From: Methanosarcinales archaeon
GTDB lineage: Archaea; Halobacteriota; Methanosarcinia; Methanosarcinales; Methanogasteraceae
Direction of reading: 5' to 3'
Assembly: GCA_030640725.1 (NCBI GenBank)
Contig: DAOWIV010000156.1
Span: 1-8,251 of the forward strand
DNA length: 8,251 nt
The notes below the pieces were generated by a model, which searched no databases, was not told the origin of the DNA, and saw nothing but the letters and a program-made list of their open reading frames with translations. The translations under genes and the position numbers were made by a program. How positions within the stretch are numbered: position 1 is the first letter of the stretch; each line of letters opens with the position of its first letter. Positions 6,197 to 8,251 of the stretch are shown one piece after another.

Positions 6197-6704
6197 AACC
6201 AAGATGCGTGAGATTGAGATTGATAAGGTAACTGTACATCTCGGGGTAGGCGAGAGCGGACAGCGCCTGTTAAACGCTGAAAACATTCTTCTTGAAATTA
6301 CCCACCAGAAAAACGTGAGAACGCTCTCAAAGTCCCGTATTCCTACCTTTGGTATCAAGCTGGGGGAGCCGATCGGCTGCAAGGTCACACTTCGCGGAGA
6401 GAAGGCTTATACATTCCTTGACGCCGCGATTGCTGCCATCGATCGCAAAATATATGCATCGCAGTTCGATGCTACTGGCAACGTGTCTTTCGGTATCGAA
6501 GAGCACACGGATTTCCCAAATATGTCTTATGATCCGGATATTGGAATCTTCGGAATGGATGTCTGCGTGAGTCTCAAGCGACCCGGTTATCGAGTCAGCA
6601 GGCGCCGCATCCAGCAACGAAAAATATCACATAAACACCGATTGACCGCGAAGGATACGTGTCCATGGATGCGCGACCGCTACAACTTAGAGGTGCTCGA
6701 ATGA
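6189..6704 (+). CDS. rpl5: Large-subunit ribosomal protein uL5
   Basis: This 171-residue protein binds 5S rRNA and forms part of the central protuberance. Family segments are KVTVHLGVGESGQRLL (13-28), IGCKVTLRG (62-70), VSFGIEEHTDFP (99-110), GIFGMDVCVSL (119-129) and the basic C-terminal RRRIQQRKISHKHR (138-151), all of archaeal type. I choose the TTG at 6189 over the ATG at 6204: AAGGTGAT at 6177-6184 puts its GGTG core six bases before the TTG, while no site precedes the ATG, and archaeal L5 commonly has several residues before the conserved MREI. With this start it overlaps rps4e by eight bases. Its stop shares ATGA with the rps14 start. Confidence 0.96.
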   Translation: MTETKMREIEIDKVTVHLGVGESGQRLLNAENILLEITHQKNVRTLSKSRIPTFGIKLGEPIGCKVTLRGEKAYTFLDAAIAAIDRKIYASQFDATGNVSFGIEEHTDFPNMSYDPDIGIFGMDVCVSLKRPGYRVSRRRIQQRKISHKHRLTAKDTCPWMRDRYNLEVLE

Positions 6705-6850
6705 GTGAACATGCTACTACTGGCGGGGCTGTGAATGTGTGCAAGCGGTGTGGCAGGAAACAAGGCTTGGTCAGAAGATACCGTATATATCTCTGCCGCC
6801 AGTGTTTCAGAGAGATCGCAAAAGACATGGGATTTGAAAAATACAATTGA
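6701..6850 (+). CDS. rps14: Small-subunit ribosomal protein uS14, zinc-binding short form
   Basis: This 49-residue protein belongs to the head of the small subunit. Four cysteines, Cys14-x2-Cys17 (VCKRCGRK) and Cys32-x2-Cys35 (LCRQCFRE), form the zinc ribbon of the short, archaeal/eukaryal S14 type; the end GFEKYN is family-typical. The ATG at 6701 overlaps the rpl5 stop as ATGA and has GAGGTG at 6690-6695, five bases upstream. A GTG at 6659 in the same frame would add 14 residues lying inside rpl5 and is rejected. Confidence 0.97.
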   Translation: MSEHATTGGAVNVCKRCGRKQGLVRRYRIYLCRQCFREIAKDMGFEKYN

Positions 6851-6865
6851 TAAGAGGTGGATTTA

Positions 6866-7258
6866 ATGGTACTACTTGACCCACTCGCTGACGCGCTATC
6901 AACCATACGAAATGCAGAGAGGACCGGAAAGGACGAATGCATCATACGTCCTGCCTCAAAACTCATCGGCAACGTGTTGAGCGTGGTTCAGAGCCGTGGA
7001 TATATTGATGAATATGAACGTATCGAGGATGGAAAAGCAGGCGTCTTCAGGGTGCGCCTCAACGGAAAGATCAACGACTGCAAGGTGATCAAGCCAAGAT
7101 TTTCAGTCAAGCGAACCGATCTTGAGAGATGGGAGAAGCGGTTTTTACCGGCGAGAAACTTCGGCGCTCTGATATTGACGACGCCCCGGGGCATACTATC
7201 GCACTATGATGCTCGAGAAAAAGGGGTCGGGGGGCAGCTCCTCGCTTATGTGTATTAG
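6866..7258 (+). CDS. rps8: Small-subunit ribosomal protein uS8
   Basis: This 130-residue protein binds helix 21 of 16S rRNA early in small-subunit assembly and is a known translational repressor in bacteria. The N-terminus VLLDPLADALSTIRNAE and the C-terminal RNA-binding part, TPRGILSHYDA followed by GGQLLAYVY, identify it; the archaeal form more often has TSxGVMSH-x-EA at that place. The ATG at 6866 is chosen over the in-frame GTG at 6857 because GAGGTG at 6854-6859 is six bases before the ATG and overlaps the GTG. It follows rps14 by 15 bases. Confidence 0.97.
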   Translation: MVLLDPLADALSTIRNAERTGKDECIIRPASKLIGNVLSVVQSRGYIDEYERIEDGKAGVFRVRLNGKINDCKVIKPRFSVKRTDLERWEKRFLPARNFGALILTTPRGILSHYDAREKGVGGQLLAYVY

Positions 7259-7266
7259 GTGGAATA

Positions 7267-7821
7267 ATGGCAAAAGAACTTAGAAAAACGATTGCAATAC
7301 CGGATAACGTGGATGTTTCGATCGACGGAAGGTCGGTTACGGTGTCAGGTCCGAATGGAGAGATTACCCGTGAATTATGGTATCCACACCTCACCATTCA
7401 GCGGATCGAACAAAATATATATGTCGATACTGATGCTACTGTAGTGCGAAAGAAGCAGAAAGCGATGGTCGGCACGCTCGCATCACACATCAGGAATATG
7501 ATTACCGGGGTCATCAGCGGATACAGGTACCGGATGAAGATGGTGTATTCACATTTTCCGATCCAATTACGCGTCGATGGCAACAGACTTGTAATAGGTA
7601 ACTTTCTTGGCGAGAAGAAGGATCGAACAGCGTGGATACATTCCGGAGTCGATGTGGCATTGAATGGCGATGAGGTGGTCGTCACAGGTATCAACAAGGA
7701 GTCCGTAGGGCAGACTGCGGCAAATATCGAACAGGCGACCAGGATCAAAGCCCGTGATCCAAGGGTATTTCAGGATGGGATATATGTGGTCGGGAAAGAT
7801 CTGTTGGAAGCGGTTAACTAA
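7267..7821 (+). CDS. rpl6: Large-subunit ribosomal protein uL6
   Basis: This 184-residue protein sits near the factor-binding site of the large subunit. It shows the two tandem L6 folds: the N-terminal repeat (about 1-85, with DGRSVTVSGPNGEITREL) and the C-terminal repeat (about 90-180). GNFLGEKKDR at 111-120, GINKESVGQTAANIEQ at 141-156 and DPRVFQDGIYV near 164-174 are characteristic of archaeal L6. The ATG at 7267 has AGGTGG at 7257-7262, spanning the rps8 stop codon, so the two genes are likely coupled. The gap to rps8 is eight bases. Confidence 0.97.
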   Translation: MAKELRKTIAIPDNVDVSIDGRSVTVSGPNGEITRELWYPHLTIQRIEQNIYVDTDATVVRKKQKAMVGTLASHIRNMITGVISGYRYRMKMVYSHFPIQLRVDGNRLVIGNFLGEKKDRTAWIHSGVDVALNGDEVVVTGINKESVGQTAANIEQATRIKARDPRVFQDGIYVVGKDLLEAVN

Positions 7822-7831
7822 GGTGATTATG

Positions 7832-8233
7832 ATGGATGATGCAATCAAACGGGCGTTAAATATCAGAAGGCGACAAAAAAGCAAAAAACCGACGTTTAAG
7901 CGGATCGATTCTCACAAAAAAAAGAAACTGGATGATAACTGGCGGCGTCCAAGAGGTTTGCAGAGCAAACTGCGAAAGCGGATTGCTTCAAAGGGCGCGG
8001 TCGTGCAGGCAGGCTATGGCAGCCCACGCGCGGTCAGGGGACTGCACCCGTCAGGTTATGAGGAGGTGTTGGTGAGAAATCCCGGGGATGTGCAACTGGT
8101 TGACCCGTTGTACCAGGTTGCCAGAATCGCGCGCACTGTCGGCGTGAGAAAACGACAGATCATCGAAGAGACCGCTGCAGGTCTTGGAATCAGGATATTG
8201 AACCCGCTACCAAAGGAGGAGACTGTAGAATGA
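7832..8233 (+). CDS. rpl32e: Large-subunit ribosomal protein eL32
   Basis: This protein of 133 residues is found in archaeal and eukaryal large subunits only. A lysine/arginine-rich N-terminal half contains KKPTFKRIDSHKKKK (18-32) and NWRRPRGLQSKLRKR (36-50); the core motif YGSPRAVRGLHPSGYEEVLV lies at 62-81. Two ATGs are adjacent (7829 and 7832). The GGTG core at 7822-7825 is three bases before the first and six before the second; since other genes in the operon use five to six, I prefer 7832, with low stakes. The TGA stop overlaps the next start as ATGA. Confidence 0.96.
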   Translation: MDDAIKRALNIRRRQKSKKPTFKRIDSHKKKKLDDNWRRPRGLQSKLRKRIASKGAVVQAGYGSPRAVRGLHPSGYEEVLVRNPGDVQLVDPLYQVARIARTVGVRKRQIIEETAAGLGIRILNPLPKEETVE

Positions 8234-8251
8234 CCGATCTTACCACTCAGC
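8230..8251 (+). CDS. rpl19e: Ribosomal protein eL19, first codons only (cut by window edge)
   Basis: Seven codons are visible, MTDLTTQ, matching the usual archaeal L19e start (MTDLxNQRRLAA). AAGGAGGA at 8213-8220 is a strong ribosome site about nine bases before the ATG, and the ATGA overlap with rpl32e and the canonical gene order after rpl32e support the call. Confidence 0.85.

Overview
The window is archaeal. Its right third is a ribosomal-protein operon made of archaeal/eukaryal-type proteins (uL24, eS4, uL5, a short zinc-binding uS14, uS8, uL6, eL32, then the first codons of eL19), in the canonical archaeal spc order. Archaeal TATA-like and BRE-like elements, Shine-Dalgarno sites of the GGTG type, and GTG/TTG starts agree with this. 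Protein similarity by eye suggests a euryarchaeote of the methanogen/ANME type (Methanomicrobia and relatives). The exact lineage cannot be fixed without a database search.

Layout. A cysteine-rich protein of unknown function runs rightward (20-616) and its 3' end overlaps by 35 bases with a convergent, leftward signal peptide peptidase (sppA, 582-1733). Upstream of sppA on the minus strand lie an isopropylmalate/isocitrate dehydrogenase-family gene (1795-2925) and a CPA1-type cation/proton antiporter with a C-terminal RCK (TrkA) module (3090-4919). These three minus-strand genes share direction, but each has its own TATA-like element and the gaps are 61 and 164 bases, so they look like separate transcription units rather than a functional operon.

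A 198-base divergent region (4920-5117) separates the antiporter from rpl24. It holds promoter-like elements for both directions and small inverted repeats. From 5118 to the right edge the genes rpl24-rps4e-rpl5-rps14-rps8-rpl6-rpl32e-rpl19e are packed with gaps of at most 15 bases or overlaps. Nearly every internal cistron has a GGTG-like Shine-Dalgarno core 5-6 bases before its start; this spacing was used to choose the starts of rps4e (GTG), rpl5 (TTG), rps14, rps8 and rpl32e.

The main unusual point is that the ribosomal cluster begins at rpl24. The genes that normally precede it in archaea (rpl14, rps17, rnp1, rpl29, rps3 and so on) are absent and the antiporter sits there in the opposite direction. 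Other points worth a look are a lysine in the dehydrogenase where NAD-type relatives carry the cofactor-selecting aspartate, and the unidentified cysteine-rich protein at the left edge. I found no CRISPR array, transposon, rRNA or tRNA, and no clear novel multi-gene system. There is no gene-free stretch longer than 300 bases.
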